Below are positions 24,574 through 32,134 of a DNA stretch of 64,000 nt, one piece after another (positions within the stretch are counted from its first letter, which is position 1; each line of letters starts with the position of its first letter). Made by a program: the position numbers and the translations under genes. The notes beneath the pieces are model-generated. The model made no database searches and was not told the origin of the DNA. It saw only the letters and a program-made list of their open reading frames with translations. Location: assembly GCA_035631315.1 (NCBI GenBank), contig DASQIZ010000097.1, positions 15,375 through 79,374 on the forward strand. The letters run 5' to 3'. Source of the DNA: 40CM-2-70-7 sp035631315. Lineage in GTDB: Bacteria; Gemmatimonadota; Gemmatimonadetes; Gemmatimonadales; GWC2-71-9.

Positions 24574-25113
24574 TCAGGGCGCCGCGAGCGTGAAGACGAC
24601 CGTGAGAGAGTAGTTCCCCGGAGTGTCGGCACCCCAGGCATACTTGGTCCGATAGAACATGCTCACCGGCGCGGAGCCGCCCGTCGCCGGAATGGATTGC
24701 ACGGTCACCGGAGTCGTGGTGAGTCCCGCGAACGTTCCCCCAGAGCTCGTACTCCACGTCAAATCCGCACAGGGCTTGTTGGTTCGGGCCGGAGCCGACA
24801 CCACGGTCGTGGTCGCGGACCAGAGGGCCGTGCCCGCGCTGATCTGGAGACGGCACGTCACGTTACACGCCACGGTCGCTGACGGTCCAGCGTTGGCGAC
24901 GAACCCAGCATCGTAGTCGGCCGATCCCGGTGCAGTGAGCGCCGTTGTCGTTGTGGACAATGACAGCTGCACCACGGCATTGACCGTCATGGTGGCGGCG
25001 ATCGTGGCCGTCGAACACGTGCCGCCTCCCCCAGCCGCCGTGCAGGTTTGACCCGCCAGGGTCCGAGGCCCGATGGTCAGCAACGCCAGCACCACACCCA
25101 CGCCCGCCTTCAT
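24574..25113 (-). CDS. Secreted fimbrial-type (spore coat U-like) subunit, last gene of operon
   Basis: The 179-residue protein has the signal peptide MKAGVGVVLALLTIGPR (then TLAG) and is rich in Thr, Ser and Ala. It has more Cys than its paralogues (QTCTAAGGGGTC, VACNVTCRLQ, NKPCADL), which suggests disulfides. It shares with the 29786-30298 protein the sequence pattern 'LSLSTTTTAL...', 'DLTWSTSSGGTFAGLTTT' and the C-terminal PGNYSLTVVFTLAAP. The end alternates hydrophobic residues as a donor strand or last pilin strand would. The ATG overlaps the preceding stop by 4 nt. As the promoter-distal subunit it could be a tip or minor component, which is inference. Confidence 0.72.
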   Translation of the reverse strand: MKAGVGVVLALLTIGPRTLAGQTCTAAGGGGTCSTATIAATMTVNAVVQLSLSTTTTALTAPGSADYDAGFVANAGPSATVACNVTCRLQISAGTALWSATTTVVSAPARTNKPCADLTWSTSSGGTFAGLTTTPVTVQSIPATGGSAPVSMFYRTKYAWGADTPGNYSLTVVFTLAAP

Positions 25114-25526
25114 GGTCCACTCCGCCGGACGGCCATGAACGAGCCGGCCATCGTGGTCGCCCCGCCGGTCTCGACCCAGCTACCACGCATCGTATCCCGC
25201 ACGACGGCGGCTACGTGCCTCCGGCCATTCGGGTCGAAGAAGATGTCGAAGTCCACGGTGGTGTCGTTGACGGTCTGACCCGCGATGGTGCCCGACAGCG
25301 GTGTAATCGTACCGCCGTCATTCTCGGACGCGTTCGCACTGCCCTGGAAGATCCCGTTCGACTGCGACGAGATGATCAAGGTACCCGTGATACTCGCCGC
25401 GGTGGGGGAGGTCTGGCTGGCCGTGTAGTCCCAATCGCCGGTGACCATCAGCGTGGACGACCCCGTGTCCGTGGACGTCACGCACCCCGCGAGCAGGACC
25501 GCGCACAGGCCCAAAGCCGGGTTCAC
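25110..25526 (-). CDS. Small lipoprotein of the fibre operon, function unknown
   Basis: The 138-residue product starts at GTG (VNPALGLCAVLLAGC) with a lipobox LAGC and then a beta-rich, Thr/Ser-rich body (TGTLIISSQSNGIFQGSA, TVDFDIFFDPNGRRHVAAVV). I do not recognise a family; the pattern is lipocalin-like in general composition only. Start and stop each overlap neighbouring genes by 4 nt, so it is an integral operon member and may be a periplasmic or outer-membrane accessory of the usher-like protein. Confidence 0.75.
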   Translation of the reverse strand: MNPALGLCAVLLAGCVTSTDTGSSTLMVTGDWDYTASQTSPTAASITGTLIISSQSNGIFQGSANASENDGGTITPLSGTIAGQTVNDTTVDFDIFFDPNGRRHVAAVVRDTMRGSWVETGGATTMAGSFMAVRRSGP

Positions 25527-28468
25527 CCGTGCCCCTTGGCGGCGCCCCGCCCCCGCTGATTGGTGGGATCGAAGAGACGCACGGGACGCGGATAGACGGG
25601 CACCCGGATCACCGGCACCGTCACGCCCGGCTTCACGACAAAGGTCGGGGCAGCACCCGTGGCATGGACCGGCTCGCGGACATCCTGCAGCTGGAGCTCG
25701 AGGTGGTACGTGCCCGGCGGGAGCGCATCGAAGTGCGCGGCGCCGGCGGAATCGGTCCGCGCGGACCAGGCGTTCCCCGCCGAATCCACGGCGCTCAACG
25801 AGCCCGGCCGGAAGTCCACGCGCGGCACCCGTCCCGTCTCATCGGCCGTGGGAACCAGCTGCACGTTCACGGTCGCCGTCGACCAGATGCCGATCTCGAC
25901 GCGCTTCTGATCGACCGACTGGACCGCAGAGGCGGGATTCGCGACCTCGCCGAACGGAAGCGACGTCTCATCCACGCGCAGCCGCTCCGCCGCCTCCTGG
26001 TACAACGTGAATTCGCCGTTCTTGTCGGTGACCGTCGTCTCGCCATCCCGCCGGATGACCACGCCCGCCACGCCTGGCTCGCCACGATCCCGCACTCCGT
26101 TCCCGTTCCGGTCCTCGTACACCACACCGTGCACCAGCGAATGCCCTGACCCGGTTTGCACGGCCAGCGAGTGCTCGAGCTTGACTACGGGCACCCAGCG
26201 GTTGCCCCCCGTGGGTCCGGTCAGAAGCGGGTTGTGCTGGACATCGACGGTGAGACGCAAGTCCTCAGGCAACGGCATGACGACGCCGAGCCGGACGAGC
26301 GTCGCCGACGGCAGCGCCCCGAACCACAGGTACTGCTGGACCTCGGCGTGCACGCGGGCGTTGCCCCATACCGGCACGTTGTCGGCACGGACACCGAACA
26401 GGGCTTCGTGTGGGAGATAGCCGACCCGCGCGGCGTTCTGGTCGTACGACAGGCTGGCCTCAAAGAGTCCGCGATCGGTCGAAGCACCCATGGTGCCCTC
26501 GATGCCGTACCGGCCGCCGGCATCCACGATCGATGGCGCGTTCGGCAGGTCCGTCGTCCGCGACACCTGTCCCACCGACAGGCCGCCACTCGCGTAGAAT
26601 GGCCCCCAATGCATCGCGGCACCCGCGCGGACCGCCGACTCGTTCGAGCCGAACGACCCGACGGCACCATTCACGGTGTAGGCACTGCCGTGGGCGTCGA
26701 GCGTCAGCGAGAGATGACTGTCCACCTCGTACCGCGGGCTGACCGACCACCCGACGGACCGGAGGCTCCCGAACCCCTGATTCTGGTCCGTGCTCAGGAA
26801 GGCGGAGCCGTTCAGCTGAAGGTTGCCCATGGTGTGGGCCGCCTGCGCGTCGAACTCCGTCTTCGCGCGTGCGTACGCGGCGGCACCACCGGGCGCCGAG
26901 AGGGCGCGGAGCTGGAACTGGTTGTCCGTGGAACGCTGATCGAGTTCCGCGGAGAAGCCCATGCCGGACCCCGTCGCGTACGTCCGGTGCGCGAGCTCCC
27001 CTGACACCGTGAACCCGGAGAACGCGGGAGACATCCCCCCGACGCCGAACGCCTGCAGCTGCCGGGGCGCGAACACGTTGTCCTGGAAGTCGGTGGCGGT
27101 GGCGCCGACCCAGCCGCCGTCCACATGCATCCCGATGCGCGCCCCGTACAAGTGCCCGCTCGACGACTGCGTGCCGACACTTGGGGACGCCCCAAGCACG
27201 TCGGCCGTGTAGCGGTTGTCGTCGAAAGAGAATGACGCACCACGTCCGTAGGCATTGAGGCCGGTGATGTCGGAGAAGGTGTGACCGGTCGCGCCTGCGG
27301 TGGCACGCCAGTGCGGCGCGCCGAGCGACAGGTACGAGCCCCCCAGGTAGTACCCGACCCGGGCCAGGGCAATCGGATCCGCGGTCGCCGTGTTGGTGGC
27401 CTGGACCAACCGGCCCGACATCGTGAGACCATTCGCCAGCGGGCCCGTGGCGTCTACCTGGAAGACAGGAGCGGACGTGCGGTCCGTCAGCACCGACGCG
27501 ACGCCGGAGTTGATCTGCATCGTCGGACCACCGTGGATCGCGGCCCCCGAGACGATTTCAAGCCCGGCATCCGCCCGCGCCACGTCGCGGCCACCAGCCG
27601 CCACCACCAGCCCCAGGCGAATGGATCCAATCCCGGCATCACGCGGCACCCAGAGCACCGCCTCTTGAGTCGCCGTGGCGCCCGCGGGAATGACGATGGA
27701 GGTCGGCGCACCGTCGACCCGCCAGCCCACCGGAGCAAGCAGGCGGACCGCCATGGTGTCGGTCGCGTTGCCCGTATTCGTGACGAAGTAGCGCAAGGGA
27801 ATCCGCTCGCCGGCATGACCGCCGAGGACGGTCTGCGCGAGTCGAACCAGCGCGCTGTGGATCGCGAGGACGTTGAGGCGAACGACCACCTCACCCCGCA
27901 CGGCCCCCTGCTGGCTGAACTGCACTCGGGCCACGGTCTGCACGCCGGCTGGCGCGCTTCGGGAGAGGTTCGCGGTCACGACGACGGGGCGAATGGCCTG
28001 GCCCGACGTCACGGCCACCGTGCCGCTCAACGCGCCGACGAGATGGGCGTCCCCCTCGGCAACGACCTGGTACTGTACGTCACCGCCACCGAGCAGATCG
28101 GCCGGCACGGGGACCGCAACCACCTGCACCGACCGCGGGGTCGCCGCGGCTTCCACCGGCTCGAGCTCGAGGCGGGCGGCGGGCGTCGCCGATGCGACCG
28201 GGGCCGGCTCGGGAGCGGGCTGCGCGACCTGGGCCGGCACCTGGGTTGCGGTCGCCAGGCGCACCACCGACCGCACCGCGGGCGCCGCGGGATTCACGGT
28301 CTGCACGAGCGTGTCGGGCCGAGTGGCAATCGGGGCGGCCGCGAGGGCCGAGGGAGCCGGCGAGTGGCGGCCTGCGTGCCGCAACGCGCTCCGGAGCGTG
28401 ACCGTCGCCCCCGCTGCAACAGCCGCGGTGGCCAGCGAGAGCGCGCCGATCACGCCCCAGCGGTTCAC
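25523..28468 (-). CDS. Usher-like outer-membrane beta-barrel protein with Ig-like and SdrD_B/Cna-B-like domains
   Basis: The GTG at 28468 gives 981 residues. An N-terminal hydrophobic signal (GVIGALSLATAAVAAGATV) precedes an Ala/Pro-rich linker and two Ig-like regions (about 110-330), then about 435 residues (333-770) of alternating polar/aromatic strands typical of an outer-membrane barrel (for example ARVGYYLGGSYLSLGAPHW and LSLTLDAHGSAYTV). An SdrD_B-like segment follows (VHGVVYEDRNGNGVRDRGEP, near 780), then a Cna-B-like strand set ending PPGTYHLELQL. Placed between a chaperone and secreted subunits, it occupies the usher's position, but it is longer than the usual 800-850 residues and I see no PapC N-terminal motif. 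Both ends overlap neighbours by 4 nt. The upstream extension to 28669 lies inside another gene. Confidence 0.72.
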   Translation of the reverse strand: MNRWGVIGALSLATAAVAAGATVTLRSALRHAGRHSPAPSALAAAPIATRPDTLVQTVNPAAPAVRSVVRLATATQVPAQVAQPAPEPAPVASATPAARLELEPVEAAATPRSVQVVAVPVPADLLGGGDVQYQVVAEGDAHLVGALSGTVAVTSGQAIRPVVVTANLSRSAPAGVQTVARVQFSQQGAVRGEVVVRLNVLAIHSALVRLAQTVLGGHAGERIPLRYFVTNTGNATDTMAVRLLAPVGWRVDGAPTSIVIPAGATATQEAVLWVPRDAGIGSIRLGLVVAAGGRDVARADAGLEIVSGAAIHGGPTMQINSGVASVLTDRTSAPVFQVDATGPLANGLTMSGRLVQATNTATADPIALARVGYYLGGSYLSLGAPHWRATAGATGHTFSDITGLNAYGRGASFSFDDNRYTADVLGASPSVGTQSSSGHLYGARIGMHVDGGWVGATATDFQDNVFAPRQLQAFGVGGMSPAFSGFTVSGELAHRTYATGSGMGFSAELDQRSTDNQFQLRALSAPGGAAAYARAKTEFDAQAAHTMGNLQLNGSAFLSTDQNQGFGSLRSVGWSVSPRYEVDSHLSLTLDAHGSAYTVNGAVGSFGSNESAVRAGAAMHWGPFYASGGLSVGQVSRTTDLPNAPSIVDAGGRYGIEGTMGASTDRGLFEASLSYDQNAARVGYLPHEALFGVRADNVPVWGNARVHAEVQQYLWFGALPSATLVRLGVVMPLPEDLRLTVDVQHNPLLTGPTGGNRWVPVVKLEHSLAVQTGSGHSLVHGVVYEDRNGNGVRDRGEPGVAGVVIRRDGETTVTDKNGEFTLYQEAAERLRVDETSLPFGEVANPASAVQSVDQKRVEIGIWSTATVNVQLVPTADETGRVPRVDFRPGSLSAVDSAGNAWSARTDSAGAAHFDALPPGTYHLELQLQDVREPVHATGAAPTFVVKPGVTVPVIRVPVYPRPVRLFDPTNQRGRGAAKGHG

Positions 28469-28935
28469 GGCGACGTCACCGTGAGTGTGACGATGATGTT
28501 CGTGCTGTAGGTCGCGGGCGGCGTGTTGGTCCACGCGATCAGGCAGCGAAAATGGACGCTGTTGCTCCAGTTGGTGTTCCCGAGCGTCCGTTGCAGTCCG
28601 GTGCGGGCTTCGACCTGGACGTCGGTCGTCGTGAGGGAGTTCCAGGTCGTCAGGTCCGAGCGCTCCCACTGCAGATCGCCGACCGGCAGGGTGCCGAAGC
28701 TCCCCGATGTCGCCCGGATGCTCACGGTGGTCGAACGGAGCATCGTCGGCGGACCGCCGCTGATCGCCACGCTGTACGACAGCGCCGCGGGATCAAGCAC
28801 GAACCCGGCGTTGTAATCGGCAACCGCAGGCGCCGGAACCGTGACCGGACCGCCCGTCACCGTCAACACCACGCTCCCCTGCGCGAACACGCGCGAGGGG
28901 AGCAGGAGGGTGAGGACCAGGACCAGACGGCGCAC
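28465..28935 (-). CDS. Secreted fimbrial-type subunit (divergent copy)
   Basis: The 156-residue product starts at a GTG sharing one base with the chaperone's TAG. Signal peptide MRRLVLVLTLLLPSRVFAQ is followed by VADYNAGFVLDPAALSYSVA, DLQWERSDLTTWNSLTTT and a C-terminal ATYSTNIIVTLTVTSP. The layout matches the other subunits (DYDAGF and DLxW blocks, late alternating strand), but the N-terminal Cys pair is missing. It sits between the chaperone and the usher-like gene, where minor or initiator pilins often lie in chaperone-usher operons. Confidence 0.7.
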   Translation of the reverse strand: MRRLVLVLTLLLPSRVFAQGSVVLTVTGGPVTVPAPAVADYNAGFVLDPAALSYSVAISGGPPTMLRSTTVSIRATSGSFGTLPVGDLQWERSDLTTWNSLTTTDVQVEARTGLQRTLGNTNWSNSVHFRCLIAWTNTPPATYSTNIIVTLTVTSP

Positions 28936-29789
28936 TAGGGGACGTCCAACGGCACCTGGCCGGCCGCGACTTCACTGCCACCGAAGTCGAGCAGCGCCAG
29001 AACGACGTAGTGTCCGCTGGGTAGCTTGGGAAGCGGTACGCGCGCCCGGCGCGCAGCGCCCGGCAGCACGTAGAACGTGGGGACCGAATCCCTCTGGGCC
29101 ACCGAGTTGTCGAGGTGGCGGTACTCGATCTCGCCCTTCACAATCGCCGGCAGCCCGCCCGTGTTCCGGAATTGCACCGAGGTCACCACGGTGTCGGGAG
29201 CCGGCGGAACGGGCTTCGCGCCACGCACCGGGGCCACGCGCACGGCCCGCACGGTGTCGATGCCCATGCCTTCGACGTCCCCGTCGACGGAGAGGCCGGG
29301 CGGCTCGATGTAGACCTTCACGCCGAGTCGGAGGACGTACTGAACCTGGCGGCCGGCGCCCGCCTGCGGCGGCGCGGCTTCCACGAACACGATGCTCCAG
29401 CAGGTCGCGGGGAGTGAGTCGGCACCCTGGAGCCCCAGCCGCACGCCCTGTGACGTGTGCGGCGGCAGGCGGAGGCTCAGGGGGAACACATGCAGATACT
29501 TCGCGCAGGATTGGGGAACGGTGCCGAGCTCGAGGAACCGGTTGTTCCCGTTTTCGTCGCGATCCCAGTCTTTCAGGTAGACCGTCGCCTGGACCGTGGT
29601 GTTGGTCTCGTTCGAGACGTTGAACCCCGCCACGGACGGCGACGACGGCTGCGGGTGCAGCACGATCTCCGCCTGATCGACCGAGACCTGCGCAGCGGCG
29701 GGACGCGCCGCTGCAAGGCCCCACACAGACAACGCGGCGAGTACGCTCCAGCGCACCCGCCGCGTCGTCAGAGAGAAAACCAGCTTCAC
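28935..29789 (-). CDS. PapD-like periplasmic pilus chaperone
   Basis: From GTG 29789 the product has 284 residues with signal peptide ...LAALSVWGLAAARPAAAQ. The first Ig-like domain opens with VSVDQAEIVLHPQ and carries SVAGFNVSNETNTTVQATV, followed by FPLSLRLPPHTSQGVRLGL. The pair is the pattern of the chaperone edge strand that donates to pilins. The interdomain VQYVLRLGVKVYIEPPG matches the '..R..IPIyv.P' linker. A second Ig-like domain ends with YVVLALLDFGGSEVAAGQVP. It should hold the secreted subunits and deliver them to the usher-like barrel. The start overlaps the major-subunit stop by 4 nt; the extension to 29852 lacks a signal peptide. Confidence 0.78.
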   Translation of the reverse strand: MKLVFSLTTRRVRWSVLAALSVWGLAAARPAAAQVSVDQAEIVLHPQPSSPSVAGFNVSNETNTTVQATVYLKDWDRDENGNNRFLELGTVPQSCAKYLHVFPLSLRLPPHTSQGVRLGLQGADSLPATCWSIVFVEAAPPQAGAGRQVQYVLRLGVKVYIEPPGLSVDGDVEGMGIDTVRAVRVAPVRGAKPVPPAPDTVVTSVQFRNTGGLPAIVKGEIEYRHLDNSVAQRDSVPTFYVLPGAARRARVPLPKLPSGHYVVLALLDFGGSEVAAGQVPLDVP

Positions 29790-30298
29790 GGCTCGGTCAG
29801 CGTGTACACGACGGCGAGCGAATACGCGCCCGGAGCGTCGGTGCTGTGCCACGCCGCATGATAGAAGATGTTCACCGACTGGCTGCCGCCGGTCAGGGTC
29901 TGGCTGATCACGTTCGCGCCCGTGGTCGACAGCGCGGTGTACGTGCCACCGGAGGTCAGGGACCAGGACAGGTCACCGGCCGACTTCGTCACGCCCGCGG
30001 GCGAGGTGAAGTTGGCGGCGCCGGACGCGATGGTCACGCTGAACGGGACGTTGGCTTTGCCGGTCACCGAGGGACCCGCGGTCTGCACGGGGTTCGCGGC
30101 CGAATCGACGTTGTCGATCGTCGGCACGCCCAGAGCGGTCGTCGTCGCGCTCAGGGTCAGCTTCTGCAGGGTCGGGATCGTGACCGACGCGGTGGTGCTC
30201 ACAGAGCAGCCCGCGGTGGTGCACGTCTGGGCGTTCGCGGTGGCCGAGAAGGCCAGGCCGAGAACGGCAACCAGAGCAACAGTCAGACGGTTACGCAT
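29786..30298 (-). CDS. Probable major fibre subunit (spore coat U-like), first gene of operon
   Basis: The ATG at 30298 is preceded by AAGGAG at 7 nt, the best ribosome site in the operon. The 170-residue product has signal peptide MRNRLTVALVAVLGLAFS (then ATANA), a Cys pair (TCTTAGC), a Thr-rich body (KLTLSATTTALGVP, DLSWSLTSGGTYTALSTT) and the C-terminal strand PGAYSLAVVYTLTEP. Being first, with a strong ribosome site and a sigma-54-type promoter, it is probably the most abundant subunit. The 13-residue upstream extension to 30337 spans the Shine-Dalgarno sequence and is rejected. Confidence 0.78.
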   Translation of the reverse strand: MRNRLTVALVAVLGLAFSATANAQTCTTAGCSVSTTASVTIPTLQKLTLSATTTALGVPTIDNVDSAANPVQTAGPSVTGKANVPFSVTIASGAANFTSPAGVTKSAGDLSWSLTSGGTYTALSTTGANVISQTLTGGSQSVNIFYHAAWHSTDAPGAYSLAVVYTLTEP

Positions 30299-30368
30299 CG
30301 TATGCTCCTTCAGGTGGTTAGTGTTCACTTCCAGCATCAGTTGAGTCCATCTGCCACCGTCTACCTAA

Positions 30369-30385
30369 GGCAACGGGTGTGCCAA
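30369..30385 (-). promoter_or_regulatory. Sigma-54-type promoter of the fibre operon
   Basis: The minus strand reads TTGGCACACCCGTTGCC: TGGCAC, five bases, TTGC, with the invariant GG and GC separated by exactly 10 nt. This matches the RpoN consensus TGGCACG-N4-TTGC at all core positions but one. The predicted start near 30358 leaves a leader of about 60 nt before the ATG at 30298. Confidence 0.72.
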
Positions 30386-30462
30386 CTGCCCAAGGGCAGG
30401 CCACTGTCTAATTTTTTTACGTAGGAGGCCCTAAAAGGGGGGCAGATTATAGTGCTGATTCT

Positions 30463-30505
30463 ACCAAAACACAATGTTTTGGTGATTTTGCGTGTTCACA
30501 ATGTT
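30463..30505. promoter_or_regulatory. Candidate upstream activator sites (palindrome plus half-site)
   Basis: A perfect 9-bp inverted repeat (ACCAAAACA and TGTTTTGGT, 3-nt spacer) occupies 30463-30483, about 105-125 bp upstream of the predicted start. The core CACAATGTT at 30470-30478 recurs at 30497-30505, 27 bp further away. This is the distance at which sigma-54 enhancer-binding proteins normally bind. A run of seven Ts on the plus strand (30412-30418) between site and promoter could bend the DNA. Confidence 0.5.
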
Positions 30506-30535
30506 CAGTATTCAGTTACCTGCCTCCAATCCCCT

Positions 30536-30572
30536 AAGAAAAAGCCCCTCGCACCTTGCAGTGCGGGGGGCT
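30536..30572 (-). terminator. Rho-independent terminator of the Arg-Asp repeat gene
   Basis: A 12-bp stem (30543-30554 with 30561-30572, one G-T pair, loop CTTGCA) is followed on the minus strand by TTTTTCTT. It lies 36 bp beyond the stop codon of the repeat-protein gene and separates it from the fibre operon's control region. Confidence 0.85.
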
Positions 30573-30607
30573 AAATGCGGCGCGGACTAGACGGTCGGGG
30601 GCGGTAT

Positions 30608-30853
30608 CTAAGCCCGGCGACCTGCCCGCCGACGCTCAAGGACGAGCCGGCGATCCGAAGAGGACCGGCGCACTGCCAGCCGGCGCTCGACGTGGTCAGA
30701 CCGACGGTCTGACCCAGCTCGCCTCTCCACTACCACGGCCACGACAACCAGCCGCCGATCGTCCTGGAAGCGCCGATCCACGCCTGCCCGCCGGTCTTGT
30801 AGATCCCGGCGATCCGAAGCTTTCCGGCGATTGAGAGGCGACATAACCGCCAT
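30608..30853 (-). CDS. Small Arg/Asp-rich repeat protein (RRxxxDRR type), function unknown
   Basis: The 81-residue product is built almost wholly from short DRR units: NRRKASDRRDLQDRRAGVDR opens the series, and DRRLVVVAVVVERR, RRSSSDRR and further copies follow. The net charge is strongly positive, and there is no signal peptide or membrane segment except a short Val run. AGGAG lies 8 nt before the ATG and a strong terminator follows, so it is a genuine monocistronic gene rather than random GC-rich frame. Such repeats recall RNA- or nucleotide-binding tails, but I know no assigned function. It diverges from the membrane hydrolase gene. Confidence 0.75.
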   Translation of the reverse strand: MAVMSPLNRRKASDRRDLQDRRAGVDRRFQDDRRLVVVAVVVERRAGSDRRSDHVERRLAVRRSSSDRRLVLERRRAGRRA

Positions 30854-30959
30854 ACCGAAGCTCCTGTAAAGCTTGGGTTCTAGGGATTGCTAAGGTATCG
30901 CTCGCCGCCCCACCCCGCCAGACGCAGGGGGTCGGAAGCGTCTATCTTCCAGTACGACA

Positions 30960-32015
30960 ATGGATAACATCGCGCATACCCTGGTGGGGGCCGCTCTCGG
31001 GCGGGCCATCGGCGACTCCCGGATCCCCGCCCCCGCCATCCTCGGTGCCCTGGCCGCCAACGCTCCCGACTACACCGAATACCTCCCCGGAATGCCCCCC
31101 CGGTCGAACTTCAACCATCGGGGGATCACGCACTCCCTGATCGGCGCGGCCATTCAAGCCGCGGTATTCATCATCGTGACCGGGGTGGTCATGATCCCGC
31201 TTTGGCGGCGCGAGAACCGGCCGGTCCCATGGAAGACCATCATCGGCCTCTACACGGCCGCACTCGCCAGCCATCTCCTGATGGACTGGCAAGGCTCCTA
31301 CGGGCTCCGCCCCTTTCTCCCCTGGAGCAACCAGCGCTACTACGGCGACTGGGTGGCCATCGTCGATCCGTTTTTCTGGTTGGTCCCGGCCGTGTTCCTC
31401 GCCTGGGGCCAAGTGCGTCGCTGGACCTCCGCATTGGGATGGGGGATCATCGTTCTCGCGCTCGTCGCGATCGTCCTCTTCGCTTCCTTCTTCTTCGACC
31501 GCGCCGTCGCGAGCTGGGTCGACGTAGCGACGATCGCGATTCCCGTGGTCGGCGTCATCGGCTGGCACAAACACTGGTTCGCCCCGGGAGCCAGACGGGC
31601 GGGCGCTGCGACGGCTCTCGTCGTCCTCGGCCTCTACACGGGTGCGCAAGCGGTGACCTCCTTCGTGGTACGGCACGACCTCGGCGTCGAGGCGCAGGCT
31701 CGCTTCGGTCCGAACGCCACGTACGCGCTGGTCACCCGCCCCGGCTTCCCGTTCACGTGGACTCCCGTGATGGGAAGTGCTGATTCCGTGGGTGGTCCGG
31801 GTTGGAGTGTGCCACGCCATCTCGACGTGCCGGTCGTCAAGCGCGTACTCTCCACACCGCGGGCGCAGGCAGCGCTGGCCTTCGATCGCTTCGTGACCGC
31901 GGATGTCGATTCCGTCCGCCAGCCGCCGGTGGTATACCTTCGGGACACGCGCGGACCTTCCGTCGGCAGGCGGGGGTTCGGCATCGTCGCCCTCGAGCCG
32001 CCGAGCACGCCCTGA
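30960..32015 (+). CDS. Membrane-bound metal-dependent hydrolase (YdjM/YbcI-like)
   Basis: The 351-residue protein begins MDNIAHTLVGAALGRAIGDS, the characteristic N-terminus of the DUF457-type membrane hydrolases. NHRGITHSLIGAAIQA and ASHLLMDWQGSYG supply the conserved His and Asp residues expected to bind metal. Five to six membrane helices span residues 55-230, and a soluble C-terminal domain of about 110 residues follows. The substrate is not known; some relatives are linked to DNA-damage regulation and phospholipid chemistry. The kinase gene begins immediately downstream, so the two are probably one transcript. Confidence 0.82.
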   Translation: MDNIAHTLVGAALGRAIGDSRIPAPAILGALAANAPDYTEYLPGMPPRSNFNHRGITHSLIGAAIQAAVFIIVTGVVMIPLWRRENRPVPWKTIIGLYTAALASHLLMDWQGSYGLRPFLPWSNQRYYGDWVAIVDPFFWLVPAVFLAWGQVRRWTSALGWGIIVLALVAIVLFASFFFDRAVASWVDVATIAIPVVGVIGWHKHWFAPGARRAGAATALVVLGLYTGAQAVTSFVVRHDLGVEAQARFGPNATYALVTRPGFPFTWTPVMGSADSVGGPGWSVPRHLDVPVVKRVLSTPRAQAALAFDRFVTADVDSVRQPPVVYLRDTRGPSVGRRGFGIVALEPPSTP

Positions 32016-32134
32016 CCACTCCGCCGCGGACACCGCTCCCCAGGCCGTCGAACCCGACGACACAGGCGCCGACCGAGGCGACCGACACTCCTCCGGTCGA
32101 CGCCCTCAGCACGCTCGCGCCCAAGCTCGATCCG

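Noticed and set aside
30299..30420. A cyclic-di-GMP or other riboswitch before the fibre operon
   Set aside because: I could not match a known aptamer consensus; the conserved-looking block is explained by the sigma-54 promoter.
30942..32063. A 373-residue minus-strand frame over the membrane hydrolase
   Set aside because: The plus strand encodes the diagnostic MDNIAHTLVG start and membrane helices; the antisense frame is acidic/basic low complexity.
31802..32134. A longer N-terminus for the pseudokinase-kinase starting inside the previous gene
   Set aside because: It would overlap the hydrolase gene by more than 200 nt with Arg-rich, motif-free sequence.
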